From positions 1 through 40,525 of the forward strand of contig JAJBUG010000054.1 in NCBI GenBank assembly GCA_020860515.1: DNA of 40,525 bases. The letters run 5' to 3'. A program made the translations under genes and the position numbers. The notes under the pieces are model-generated. The model was given only the letters and a program-made list of their open reading frames with translations, did no database searches and was not told the origin of the DNA. This DNA comes from Bacteroidales bacterium (GTDB lineage Bacteria; Bacteroidota; Bacteroidia; Bacteroidales; Muribaculaceae). This document shows, piece by piece, positions 15,647 to 23,276 of this stretch (position 1 is the stretch's first letter; every line of letters begins with the position of its first letter).

Positions 15647-17637
15647 AATTTATTGGAATAATTCCGGCGCGATATGCGTCGACGCGCTTTCCTGGCAAGC
15701 CGCTGGCGATGCTTGGCGACAAGACTGTAATCCAGCGCGTGTATGAGCAGGCCAGCAAGGAGCTCGACGATGTGGCTGTGGCCACCGACGATGAGCGAAT
15801 CCGCGATGCCGTGGTGGCATTTGGCGGCAAGGCTGTGATGACCTCGACTAAGCACCGCAGCGGCACCGACCGCGTGCGCGAGGCATTTGCCAACCTTGGC
15901 AGCGATGCCGATGTGATAATCAACATCCAGGGCGACGAGCCTTTTATTCACCCCAGCCAGATAGCTGCGTTGAAGGCTTGTTTCGACGACCCTGCCACCG
16001 AGATAGCCACGCTAATCCGCCCCTTTGATCCCGAGTTGGGCTTCGAGGCATTGGAGAATCCCAACAGCCCCAAGGTGGAGGTCGATGACAATCGCTTTGC
16101 CCTCACCTTCTCGCGCTCGGTGATTCCATATCTTCGCAATTTCCCCAAGCTGGAATGGCCCAGCCATCATCAATATTATACCCACGTGGGCATCTATGCC
16201 TACAAGGCACGAGTTCTGGCCGAGATCACACAGTTGCCGCAGAGCAGCCTTGAGATAGCCGAATCGCTGGAGCAGCTGCGCTGGATCCAGAATGGCTACA
16301 AAATCAAGACTGCCGAGACCCGCATTGCCACCATCGGCATCGACACCCCTGAGGATCTGGAGCGCGCTCGCCGTGCTATTGCTCCCGAGGTTAGCCCCAT
16401 TGGCGACCTGCGCCTGCCTACAGTGAAAGAGGAGCTGCTGAGCAACGGCATCATGCTGCGTTGGCTCAATGGAGGCACCCAGGCTGTGAACAAGCTTACG
16501 CTTGCCTTCCCTGGCGGTCAGCGCGAAGCCTCCTCGCCGGTGGTGGCGCGCCTGTGCATGCAGCTGCTGCGCGAAGGCACCCAGAGCAAGTCGGGCGCAG
16601 AGATAGCCGAGGCTCTCGACTTCAGGGGGGCATTGCTGCATACCGATGCCAACGAGCATTACTCGTTGGTGTCGATTTCGAGCCTTAACAACATGGCTGC
16701 TGGCATCCTGCCAATATTCCGCGAGATGCTTACCGAACCAGCGTTCCCCGAATACGCATTCAATATCTACCGCGACCGCGAGGTGAAGAATCTGCAGCTG
16801 GAGCAGTCAAAGGTGTCGTACCTTTCCAAGTGTGCACTGCTGCAACTGATCATGGGGGTCAATAACCCCAATGCCCATACCGAGACGGTAGAGGAGATTG
16901 AAGCATTGAAGCGCGAGGACATTGTGGAGTTCCACGACCGAGTGTTTACGGCCAATGGTTGCCAAGCCTTCCTGAGCGGTCAGGTGACCGAAGAGATTTT
17001 TGCCGAAGTGAAGAAGATGCTCGAGTCACTGCCTGCCACCAAGCCAGCGGTGGCCATCGAGGTATTCCCATTCAATGCCGAGGCTCCGCAGCAGGTGAAG
17101 GTGGATAAGGACGACGCCCTGCAGGATTCGCTGCGCATAGCCTTCCCGGCTCCGCTGCGCGACGATCCCGATTACATACCCTTACGATTCACAGTGATGG
17201 CTCTTGGGGGATATTTTGGCAGCCGACTGATGAAGAACATCCGCGAGGACAAGGGTTACACCTATGGCATACAGGCTCATCTGCTTGGCGCGCTCGACGG
17301 AAGTTATGTGAGCATTTCGGCCCAGGCCGACCCGAAGTACATAGCTCCGATGCTTGAGGAGGTGCGCCGCGAACTGGAGCGGCTTGCAACGGTGCCAGCC
17401 GACGACGATGAGATGATGCGTCTGCGCCAGCACATAGGCACCACTCTGATTGAGACGCTCGACAGCCCATTCGCTGTGATGGGATATTACAAGACCATGC
17501 AGATTGTAGGCTTGCCCAAGGGGTATTTCCAGGATCAGGTGCGCATAGCCAAGGAGCTGACGCCGGAGACGATCATGGCGATGGCACAAAAATATCTGCG
17601 ACCCGCATTGATGCGAATCGCAGTCGCTGGCAAATAA
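15643..17637 (+). CDS. kdsB: KdsB (CMP-Kdo synthetase) fused to an M16-like peptidase domain
   Basis: A single 664-residue ORF. Residues 1-246 form a complete 3-deoxy-manno-octulosonate cytidylyltransferase: IIPARYASTRFPGKPL, ATDDERI, STKHRSGTDRV, INIQGDEPFI and HVGIYAYK. It makes CMP-Kdo for lipopolysaccharide. Residues about 247-664 are an M16 (insulinase-like) protein starting IAPEVSPIGDLRLPT, with LREGTQSKSGAEIAEALDFRG and the second-half motif REDKGYTYGIQAH. The zinc motif HxxEH is missing (RLCMQ in its place), so this half is probably inactive. The junction is direct and no start codon is available for a separate M16 protein. It overlaps NfeD by 4 bp. The fusion could also be a lost stop codon or a sequencing artefact. 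Confidence 0.88.
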   Translation: MKFIGIIPARYASTRFPGKPLAMLGDKTVIQRVYEQASKELDDVAVATDDERIRDAVVAFGGKAVMTSTKHRSGTDRVREAFANLGSDADVIINIQGDEPFIHPSQIAALKACFDDPATEIATLIRPFDPELGFEALENPNSPKVEVDDNRFALTFSRSVIPYLRNFPKLEWPSHHQYYTHVGIYAYKARVLAEITQLPQSSLEIAESLEQLRWIQNGYKIKTAETRIATIGIDTPEDLERARRAIAPEVSPIGDLRLPTVKEELLSNGIMLRWLNGGTQAVNKLTLAFPGGQREASSPVVARLCMQLLREGTQSKSGAEIAEALDFRGALLHTDANEHYSLVSISSLNNMAAGILPIFREMLTEPAFPEYAFNIYRDREVKNLQLEQSKVSYLSKCALLQLIMGVNNPNAHTETVEEIEALKREDIVEFHDRVFTANGCQAFLSGQVTEEIFAEVKKMLESLPATKPAVAIEVFPFNAEAPQQVKVDKDDALQDSLRIAFPAPLRDDPDYIPLRFTVMALGGYFGSRLMKNIREDKGYTYGIQAHLLGALDGSYVSISAQADPKYIAPMLEEVRRELERLATVPADDDEMMRLRQHIGTTLIETLDSPFAVMGYYKTMQIVGLPKGYFQDQVRIAKELTPETIMAMAQKYLRPALMRIAVAGK

Positions 17638-17639
17638 TA

Positions 17640-17673
17640 ACGAAAATCTACGAATGTACGAAAATCTACGAAT
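17640..17673. repeat. 16-bp direct repeat after kdsB
   Basis: ACGAAAATCTACGAAT occurs at 17640-17655 and 17658-17673 (18-bp period), just past the stop codon. No role is evident. Confidence 0.6.
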
Positions 17674-17681
17674 ATTGTAAA

Positions 17682-17709
17682 AAATAGGCTCCCGAGTGGG
17701 GGCCTATTT
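17682..17709. terminator. bidirectional terminator between kdsB fusion and serA
   Basis: AAATAGGC (17682-17689) pairs with GCCTATTT (17702-17709), extended inward by CCC/GGG-rich bases, with A-rich and T-rich flanks. It serves two convergent genes. Confidence 0.8.
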
Positions 17710-17711
17710 CT

Positions 17712-18632
17712 TTATTTATTTACCTTGAAGCGGTCGATGCCGTCGCGCAGGTAGGCCACGCATTGGCGGGCTGCAGCGATGCCAGCGTTGATGTTGGCCT
17801 CGGCAGTCTGGGCGCCCATCTTCTTGGGGGTGAAGAACACGCGCTCGCCAAACTTTGCCTTCAGCTCTTCTGCTGAGTCGGGCTTGATGTCGGCCACATA
17901 TTTCAGGTCGGGGCGCTCCTCGAGGGCTTTGGCCAAGCCTGGCTCGTCGATTACCTCCTTGCGGGCAGTGTTGATCAGCACGCCACCCTTGGGCAGTTTG
18001 GTAATAAGCTCATAGCCCACGCTGCCACGGGTCTCGGCGGTAGCTGGAATGTGGAGCGATACAAACTTATTGTTCTTGTAAAGGTCCTCAACCGAATGCA
18101 CGGGCTTTACGCCAGCCTCCACGATAACCTCGTCGGGGCAATAGGGGTCAAGTGCGCTCACCTCCATGCCGAAGCCCTTGGCGATGCGGGCCACATTGCG
18201 GCCAACCTGGCCGAAGGCATGGATGCCCAGGGTCTTGTCCTTGATTTCGGTGCCAGAGGTGCCGTTGTACATGTTGCGCACGGCCATCACCAACATGCCG
18301 AATACCAGCTCGGCCACTGCGTTGGAGTTCTGGCCCGGGGTATTCTCTACCACTACATTGTGGGCAGTGGCGGCTGCCAGGTCGATGTTGTCGTAGCCAG
18401 CGCCAGCGCGAACCACAATCTTGAGCTGCTTGGCAGCGTCGAATACTTCGTTGTCAACGATGTCGCTGCGCACGATCAGAGCATCAACGTCGGCTACGGC
18501 GTCGAGCAGCTGTTTGCGCTCGGTGTATTTTTCCAGGAGGCAGAGCTCATAGCCAGCCTCATCGCACACTTTGCGGATGCCGTCGATGGCGACAGCGGCA
18601 AAGGGCTTTTCGGTAGCAACTAATATCTTCAT
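17712..18632 (-). CDS. serA: D-3-phosphoglycerate dehydrogenase, short form
   Basis: A 306-residue enzyme oxidising 3-phosphoglycerate, the first step of serine synthesis. The Rossmann motif is GIHAFGQVGRNVARIAKGFG, the substrate loop VRAGAGYDNIDL, and the catalytic Arg lies in NTARKEVIDE. There is no ACT domain. At the usual catalytic His position (TPHIGAxT) it reads TPKKMGAQTAEANINAG, which I recall as the form usual in Bacteroides SerA proteins. It lies downstream of serC on the same strand, separated by 215 bp filled almost entirely by an octamer array; the two form the serine pathway unit. Confidence 0.92.
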   Translation of the reverse strand: MKILVATEKPFAAVAIDGIRKVCDEAGYELCLLEKYTERKQLLDAVADVDALIVRSDIVDNEVFDAAKQLKIVVRAGAGYDNIDLAAATAHNVVVENTPGQNSNAVAELVFGMLVMAVRNMYNGTSGTEIKDKTLGIHAFGQVGRNVARIAKGFGMEVSALDPYCPDEVIVEAGVKPVHSVEDLYKNNKFVSLHIPATAETRGSVGYELITKLPKGGVLINTARKEVIDEPGLAKALEERPDLKYVADIKPDSAEELKAKFGERVFFTPKKMGAQTAEANINAGIAAARQCVAYLRDGIDRFKVNK

Positions 18633-18635
18633 ATT

Positions 18636-18847
18636 GTGATTTGGTGATTTAGTGATTTGGTGGGTTGGTGGGTTGGTGATTTGGTGGGTTGGTGGGTTGG
18701 TGATTTGGTGATTTGGTGATTTGGTGGGTTGGTGATTTGGTGATTTGGTGATTTAGTGATTTGGTGATTTGGTGATTTAGTGGGTTGGTAGATTAGTGCT
18801 AAATCACTAAAACACCAAATCACCCACCCACCAAATCACCAAATCAC
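18636..18847 (-). repeat. octamer tandem array with inverted copies between serC and serA
   Basis: Twenty consecutive 8-bp units (18636-18795), mainly GTGATTTG with variants GTGGGTTG and GTGATTTA. They are followed by inverted copies at 18801-18847 (AAATCAC, CCAAATCACC). In the serC-serA transcript the inverted copies precede the array, so a long imperfect hairpin can form. The array stops at the base before the serC stop codon. Translation of this stretch would give a repetitive ITKSPNHQ-type peptide that is not a gene. Confidence 0.9.
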
Positions 18848-19924
18848 TTAGTGTAATTTTTGGAATTCGTTCATGCAATCTACCAGGGCGCGAACGCTCT
18901 CGATGGGCAGTGCGTTGTAGAGGCTTGCGCGGAAGCCTCCTACTGAGCGGTGGCCCTTGATGCCTACCATGCCGCGTTCGGTGGCGAACTCGATGAAGGC
19001 GGGCTCCAATTCCTTATATTCGGGCTTCATTACGAAGCATACGTTCATGATCGAGCGGCCAGCGGGGTCGGTGACTGTGCCTACGAACATGCGGCTGCTG
19101 TCGATAGCGTCGTAGAGCAGGGCAGCCTTCTCCAGGTCGCGGCGCTCGAGCTCCTTGATGCCGCCAAGTTCCTTATAATATTTAAGGGTCTGCAGTGCTG
19201 AGTAGATGGGCAGCACGGGCGGGGTGTTGAACATAGAGCCTTTCTTCACATGGGTGCGATAGTCGAGCATCGTGGGAATTGGGCGGTCAACATGGCCCAG
19301 GGCGTCGTCGCGGACGATGACGATGGTCACACCGGCGGGAGCGAGGTTCTTTTGTGCTCCGGCGAAGATGGCATCGTACTTTGCCACATCCACGGGGCGA
19401 GAGAAGATATCCGAGCTCATGTCGCTGATCAGGCGGCAGGGCACGTCGGGATCCTTGCGGATTTCGGTGCCGTAGATGGTGTTGTTGCTGGTGTAGTAGA
19501 AATAGTCGTTGTCGGCAGTTACCTTCTCAGCGAAACCCTTGGGAATGAATGTGTAGTGCTCAGCTTCGCTGCTGGCTACCACGTCAACCTCGCCAAAGAG
19601 CTTAGCCTCCTTGATGGCATTGTGGGCCCATGTGCCAGTGTCGATGAACGAAGCCTTGGTGCGCAGGAAGTTGTAGGGAATCATGCAGAATTGCATCGAA
19701 GCGCCTCCGCCGAGCCAAAGCACTGAGTAGCCAGCGGGCACTTCGAGAAGCTCCTTCACGAGGGCGGTAGCCTCGTCGATTACGGCCTGGAATTGCTTGC
19801 TGCGGTGTGAGATCTCAAGGATGCTGAGACCCATGTCGGCAAAGTTGAGCACAGCGTCGGCTGTGTTCTTGATGGTGTACTGGCTAAGAATTGAGGGGCC
19901 AGCATAGAAATTGTGTTTCTTCAT
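18848..19924 (-). CDS. serC: phosphoserine aminotransferase
   Basis: A 358-residue PLP enzyme converting 3-phosphohydroxypyruvate to phosphoserine, possibly also acting in pyridoxine synthesis. Visible features are the start [15 protein letters not shown], the cofactor loop [15 protein letters not shown], the [14 protein letters not shown] block, the PLP lysine in [11 protein letters not shown] (Lys192) and [15 protein letters not shown] near the C-terminus. Length is normal. It is the first gene of the serC-serA unit and has a consensus promoter with a leader of roughly 60 nt. Confidence 0.96.
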   Translation of the reverse strand: MKKHNFYAGPSILSQYTIKNTADAVLNFADMGLSILEISHRSKQFQAVIDEATALVKELLEVPAGYSVLWLGGGASMQFCMIPYNFLRTKASFIDTGTWAHNAIKEAKLFGEVDVVASSEAEHYTFIPKGFAEKVTADNDYFYYTSNNTIYGTEIRKDPDVPCRLISDMSSDIFSRPVDVAKYDAIFAGAQKNLAPAGVTIVIVRDDALGHVDRPIPTMLDYRTHVKKGSMFNTPPVLPIYSALQTLKYYKELGGIKELERRDLEKAALLYDAIDSSRMFVGTVTDPAGRSIMNVCFVMKPEYKELEPAFIEFATERGMVGIKGHRSVGGFRASLYNALPIESVRALVDCMNEFQKLH

Positions 19925-19991
19925 GCGTGTTTATAAATATAGGGTTAACTTCCTACGATTGGTTATGAGCCACACTATTGCAACTCTGCTG

Positions 19992-20022
19992 CAAAATTAC
20001 AATTTAAAATCCACATCACAAA
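19992..20022 (-). promoter_or_regulatory. promoter of serC
   Basis: On the minus strand TTTG (20019-20022) is followed after 19 bp by TAATTTTG (19992-19999), a full consensus match. Confidence 0.78.
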
Positions 20023-20112
20023 ATTTTGCTTAATAAAATCACCTGATTGGCCCCAGCGGATAGTTCATTTTAATAAAAATAGTGGCCGAAATGGGAGAGA
20101 ATGCAAAAATTT

Positions 20113-20144
20113 TTTGGTGGTTATAATCTTTTTTGCTAATTTTG
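20113..20144 (+). promoter_or_regulatory. promoter of the YtxH/holin cassette
   Basis: TTTG (20113-20116), 20 bp, then TAATTTTG (20137-20144). The first ATG is at 20206, giving a leader of about 55 nt. Confidence 0.78.
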
Positions 20145-20205
20145 TGTTATATAAGAAAAACCAAAACAAACAACGAAAACAACAACTACATCAAATCACA
20201 CTGTT

Positions 20206-20406
20206 ATGAAAGGTCTGAATATCTTATTGGCCGTTATCGGCGGTGCAGTGGCCGGCGCAGCAGCTGGATTGCTCTTGGCTCCCAAGCGCGGAAGCGAAAC
20301 CCGTGAGGAAATCATCGAGTTCATCAAGGAGAAATGCCCGTTCATGAAGAACAGCAAAGTCGAAGAGCTCGCTGACCGCATAGCCGAGGAAATCAAGGAG
20401 GCATAA
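20206..20406 (+). CDS. YtxH domain protein
   Basis: A 66-residue protein with one N-terminal membrane segment rich in Gly and Ala (ILLAVIGGAVAGAAAGLLLA), then the YtxH signature APKRGSETREEI and an acidic amphipathic helix. Such proteins are small membrane-anchored proteins linked to general stress; the molecular role is unknown. It is the first of four small genes on the same strand and a paralogue of the next gene. Confidence 0.8.
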   Translation: MKGLNILLAVIGGAVAGAAAGLLLAPKRGSETREEIIEFIKEKCPFMKNSKVEELADRIAEEIKEA

Positions 20407-20426
20407 CCCCCAAGACACTACCTGAC

Positions 20427-20621
20427 ATGCGCAGCCTTTACTTTTTCGTAATTGGTGCAGTAGCTGGCGGCGCAGCCGCCCTGCTGTTAGCTCCCAAGAA
20501 GGGAGTCGATCTCCGCAGCGACATTCGTGAAATCCTCATCCGCAAAGGCATCATCAAAGGCGTGAGCGAAGAGGAAATCGTAGAGCAAATCGTGGCCGAG
20601 ATTCAAGCTGATCACAAGTAA
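20427..20621 (+). CDS. second YtxH domain protein
   Basis: 64 residues with the same architecture as its neighbour: a Gly/Ala-rich membrane helix (FFVIGAVAGGAAALLLA), APKKGVDLRSDI, then a charged helix with EEEIVEQIVAEI. The two are probably an old tandem duplication, now quite different. It lies 20 bp downstream of the first copy and is followed by a long hairpin before the holin-like gene. Confidence 0.78.
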   Translation: MRSLYFFVIGAVAGGAAALLLAPKKGVDLRSDIREILIRKGIIKGVSEEEIVEQIVAEIQADHK

Positions 20622-20646
20622 GCCAACCTTATTAACTGACACCACA

Positions 20647-20700
20647 AAAGGCGCAGACGCACGGGGCACCGACATAGGGAGCGCCAGGGTCTGCGCCTTT
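20647..20700 (+). other. 12-bp stem with 30-nt loop inside the cassette
   Basis: AAAGGCGCAGAC (20647-20658) pairs perfectly with GTCTGCGCCTTT (20689-20700) around a GC-rich 30-nt loop. There is no proper T-run, so it may be a processing or attenuation site between the YtxH genes and the holin-like gene. Confidence 0.5.
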
Positions 20701-20723
20701 AGTCTAACAAAGAGAGAGAAATT

Positions 20724-21074
20724 ATGAAAATGAACGCTGACAACAATGTGACCTCGCTCTACCATGCCGTAAGGCGCCTGATCTCGCTTTATATCGAGAA
20801 TACCAAGCTTACGGCGGCCGAGAAAATCACGCATCTGCTCGGAGCCATGACCATCGTGCTCACTGCAATGCTCTTCGGCCTGGTGGGCTTTGTGTTCGCA
20901 GTCATCGGCCTGGCCACCTGGCTGCAAGAATGGATTGAGCCATTCTGGACGTATTTTATCGTAACCGGGGCTTTCGTGCTCATTATCCTGATTCTGATAC
21001 TTTTCCGCAAATGGCTTGTGTACAATCCTCTGGCCAAGTTTATAACTCGCGTTTTCATGGAGACGCCTCAATGA
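20724..21074 (+). CDS. holin-X (DUF1469)-type membrane protein
   Basis: A 116-residue inner-membrane protein with a charged N-terminus and two long hydrophobic helices (about 45-68, TIVLTAMLFGLVGFVFAVIG; about 75-97, FIVTGAFVLIILILILFRKW). This is the layout of the putative Actinobacterial holin-X/phage holin 3 family, present in many non-phage loci. No phage genes are nearby, so a lysis role is unlikely; with YtxH proteins it probably acts in envelope stress. ATG at 20724 or the next Met at 20730 are both possible. Confidence 0.75.
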   Translation: MKMNADNNVTSLYHAVRRLISLYIENTKLTAAEKITHLLGAMTIVLTAMLFGLVGFVFAVIGLATWLQEWIEPFWTYFIVTGAFVLIILILILFRKWLVYNPLAKFITRVFMETPQ

Positions 21075-21084
21075 TGCCTGCCTT

Positions 21085-21348
21085 ATGAAAGATCATACCA
21101 AAACATCATCGTGGAAGGGCTACACCTACGACGAACTGAAATTTCGCCGCATACTCACCACCACTAAGATCGAGCTCGAAAAGAACGTAATAGCCGAGCG
21201 CATCGACAATATCAAGGGCGGCCACATGTTTTCGAACAAGGGCGGCTGGCTCACAAAAGCAGCCGGGGCCCTGGATTATGTTGACTATGCTGCCATAGCT
21301 TACGGCATCGGCAAGCGCCTGATCCGCCTCTTCCACCACAAAAAGTAG
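21085..21348 (+). CDS. small hypothetical protein of the YtxH/holin cassette
   Basis: 87 residues with a polar N-terminal half (WKGYTYDELKFRRILTTTKI) and a short less polar stretch near ALDYVDYAAIAYGIGKRLI, ending in basic residues. It resembles proteins usually found right after YtxH and holin-X genes in Bacteroidales. It starts 10 bp after the holin-like gene. No function can be assigned. Confidence 0.7.
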   Translation: MKDHTKTSSWKGYTYDELKFRRILTTTKIELEKNVIAERIDNIKGGHMFSNKGGWLTKAAGALDYVDYAAIAYGIGKRLIRLFHHKK

Positions 21349-21374
21349 GATTTAGGGTTAAGGTTTAATGGTTC

Positions 21375-21430
21375 GTTTTCCCGTTCTCCCGTTTTCTCGG
21401 AAAATCGGGAAATCGACAAAGCGATAAATC
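21375..21430. repeat. octamer-register array before prmA
   Basis: Seven consecutive octamers, each starting with G and ending with C: GTTTTCCC, GTTCTCCC, GTTTTCTC, GGAAAATC, GGGAAATC, GACAAAGC, GATAAATC. The middle units are approximate reverse complements of the first ones, so the stretch can fold. It is followed by CTTAAAACTTAAAAC (21441-21455) and the prmA promoter box. Confidence 0.7.
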
Positions 21431-21463
21431 GTTCATTATACTTAAAACTTAAAACTTTTTTCG

Positions 21464-21471
21464 TAACTTTG
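21464..21471 (+). promoter_or_regulatory. -7 box of prmA
   Basis: TAACTTTG followed by CGG, 30 bp before the ATG at 21502. The -33 position lies in the CTTAAAAC repeats and has no clear TTTG. Confidence 0.6.
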
Positions 21472-21501
21472 CGGAGAATTTTATGACGCCGCAAAATTGT
21501 T

Positions 21502-22350
21502 ATGAACGATTACTATGAAGTGAAGCTCGGGCTGCACCCTTGCAGCGAGGATGCCTCCGACCTGATGGCAGCCTTCCTGGGCGACATCGGATATGAAAGT
21601 TTTGTGCCCGACGCTGAGGGCCTCACAGCCTATGTGCGCAAGGAGGATTACAACCCGGAAGCCCTGCAGCAGGTGATTGGGGATTTTCCCATCAAGTGCA
21701 CTGTGGATGTAAGCGCCACCTTGATTCCAGGCCAGGACTGGAACGCTGAGTGGGAGAAGCATTACTTCCAGCCCATTGTGGTGGGCGATGAGTGCGTAAT
21801 CCACAGCTCATTCCACACCGATGTGCCACAAGCCAAGTACGATATAGTGATTGACCCCAAGATGGCGTTCGGCACTGGCCACCATGCCACCACCTCGCTG
21901 ATTATAGAACAGCTGCTCAGCCTCGACCTCAACGGAAAGAGTGTGATTGACATGGGCGCTGGCACAGGCATCCTGGCCATCTTGGCTGCCATGCGCGGAG
22001 CCCACCCTGTGACTGGCATCGAGATTGATCCATGCGCCCAGGAGAATGCCGTGGAAAATGTGTGGCTCAATGGCCATGATGAAATCAGCATCCTCCTTGG
22101 CGACGCCCAGAAGCTTGCTGACTGCCCTGAGGCTGACCTATTCATAGCCAACATCAACCGCAATATAATCACTGCCGACCTATCGGCTTATGTCAAAGCC
22201 TTGAAAACTGGCGGCATAATGCTGCTTAGCGGATTTTATGAGCGCGACATCCCTGTGGTGATGGCAGCCGCCGAGCCTCTCGGTCTGCACCAGCTGGGCC
22301 ATACTGTAAAGGGCGACAATTGGACCTGCTTGAAACTGACAAAGGAGTAG
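21502..22350 (+). CDS. prmA: ribosomal protein L11 methyltransferase
   Basis: 282 residues. The N-terminal substrate-recognition domain (about 1-60) is followed by a SAM-dependent methyltransferase fold. Family motifs include GQDWNAEWEKHYFQPIVVGD, the conserved FGTGHHATT, motif I VIDMGAGTGILAILAA and FIANINRNI. PrmA trimethylates ribosomal protein L11. The next gene starts 3 bp after the stop, so it is probably cotranscribed. Confidence 0.93.
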   Translation: MNDYYEVKLGLHPCSEDASDLMAAFLGDIGYESFVPDAEGLTAYVRKEDYNPEALQQVIGDFPIKCTVDVSATLIPGQDWNAEWEKHYFQPIVVGDECVIHSSFHTDVPQAKYDIVIDPKMAFGTGHHATTSLIIEQLLSLDLNGKSVIDMGAGTGILAILAAMRGAHPVTGIEIDPCAQENAVENVWLNGHDEISILLGDAQKLADCPEADLFIANINRNIITADLSAYVKALKTGGIMLLSGFYERDIPVVMAAAEPLGLHQLGHTVKGDNWTCLKLTKE

Positions 22351-22353
22351 GGG

Positions 22354-22902
22354 ATGAACATTCGGCTTGCACTGATATCTCTGATTGCTGCTGTCGGCAT
22401 TAGCTGTGAGGGGCAAGTTCCTGCCGCGGCCTCGGGCGTAAGATTCGCCTGGGGCGCTGCTTTTGACGGCGAAGCCGATATGAGCGGCCACGACCAATCG
22501 AGCGTTGGCATGGACGGCTATTTCGGCATGAGCGTGCCCGGGGTGCAAATGCTTGGCGTAGGAGTGGGGGTGAATGTGCCAGTGAGCAACAGCCAGCGGC
22601 GAATGCCAATATATATAATCGCTCGCACCAATTTCAGCACACGGCCCACGCTCTGCTTCATGGACCTGCGATGCGGCATCTCGGTCAGCGACGTTACCCA
22701 TGAGAAATGGCAGACGGGCGAGTATGCCTCGGTTGGCGCAGGCTTCAATCTTGCCAGCACCAGCAAATTTTCTTCACATTTGATATTGTCTTACTCTTAT
22801 TACGGACGCAAGGACTTCGACATAGCTACCGACGAAGATCCTATTCACATCCTTGCCCCAAGCCTCCACATGGTCACTCTCCGCCTCGGCATATCCTTTT
22901 AA
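22354..22902 (+). CDS. exported hypothetical protein, probably beta-rich
   Basis: 182 residues beginning with a signal peptide (MNIRLALISLIAAVGISCEG; the Cys could be a lipobox). The mature part alternates hydrophobic and polar residues and ends in VTLRLGISF, the typical C-terminal strand of an outer-membrane barrel or a beta-rich secreted protein (compare LGVGVGVNVPVS, LILSYSYYGRKDF). No family was recognised. It follows prmA by 3 bp and its last 4 bp overlap the convergent MerR gene. Confidence 0.7.
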   Translation: MNIRLALISLIAAVGISCEGQVPAAASGVRFAWGAAFDGEADMSGHDQSSVGMDGYFGMSVPGVQMLGVGVGVNVPVSNSQRRMPIYIIARTNFSTRPTLCFMDLRCGISVSDVTHEKWQTGEYASVGAGFNLASTSKFSSHLILSYSYYGRKDFDIATDEDPIHILAPSLHMVTLRLGISF

Positions 22903-23225
22903 TTTCTGCGGTCGATGGCGGCAAGCAGTTCGGTCAGGCGTTTGCGCACCTCCTGGAGCCTCTGCATGGCTTGGTAGCGCTTGGTCACACCCGTATGGTT
23001 ATGCTTGATTATCTCTTGAGCCTTTTCGATTTTTAGTCCGCGCTCCTTTACCAAGTATTGAATCATGCGGATTTTGTCGAGGTCCTCAGGGGTATAGTAG
23101 CGCGTGCCCTTTTCGGTGCGTCGTGGCTTGAGGATTGTGAACTGCGTCTCCCAGAATCGCAGCGTGGTCTGGGGGATTCCCAGCAATTCCTCCACTTGGC
23201 TTATCTTATAAAATGTCTTATCCAC
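22899..23225 (-). CDS. MerR-family transcriptional regulator
   Basis: 108 residues with the MerR winged helix-turn-helix at the N-terminus (FYKISQVEELLGIPQTTLRF, then WETQF, RYYTPEDLDKIRMIQYLVKE) and a coiled-coil dimer helix (about 70-105). No effector domain is present, so it is the short form common in Bacteroidetes. The start is read as GTG at 23223-23225 because DKTFYKIS matches the family N-terminus; a TTG at 23235-23237 would add four residues. Its target is unknown. It overlaps the convergent exported-protein gene by 4 bp. Confidence 0.85.
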   Translation of the reverse strand: MDKTFYKISQVEELLGIPQTTLRFWETQFTILKPRRTEKGTRYYTPEDLDKIRMIQYLVKERGLKIEKAQEIIKHNHTGVTKRYQAMQRLQEVRKRLTELLAAIDRRN

Positions 23226-23276
23226 AATTAAATACAAAATACAAGGTGCGAAATACGAAATTCTTAAACCTTAAAC

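Noticed and set aside
18629..18823. 64-residue ORF reading ITKSPNHQ repeats
   Set aside because: It is only the translation of the octamer tandem array between serC and serA on the coding strand of neither a domain nor a signal; 8-bp units merely give an 8-residue period.
18636..18847. Possible CRISPR array
   Set aside because: Units are 8 bp without spacers and no cas genes are present.
20724..21074. Prophage remnant because of the holin-like gene
   Set aside because: No other phage gene is present, and the YtxH neighbours point to a chromosomal envelope cassette.
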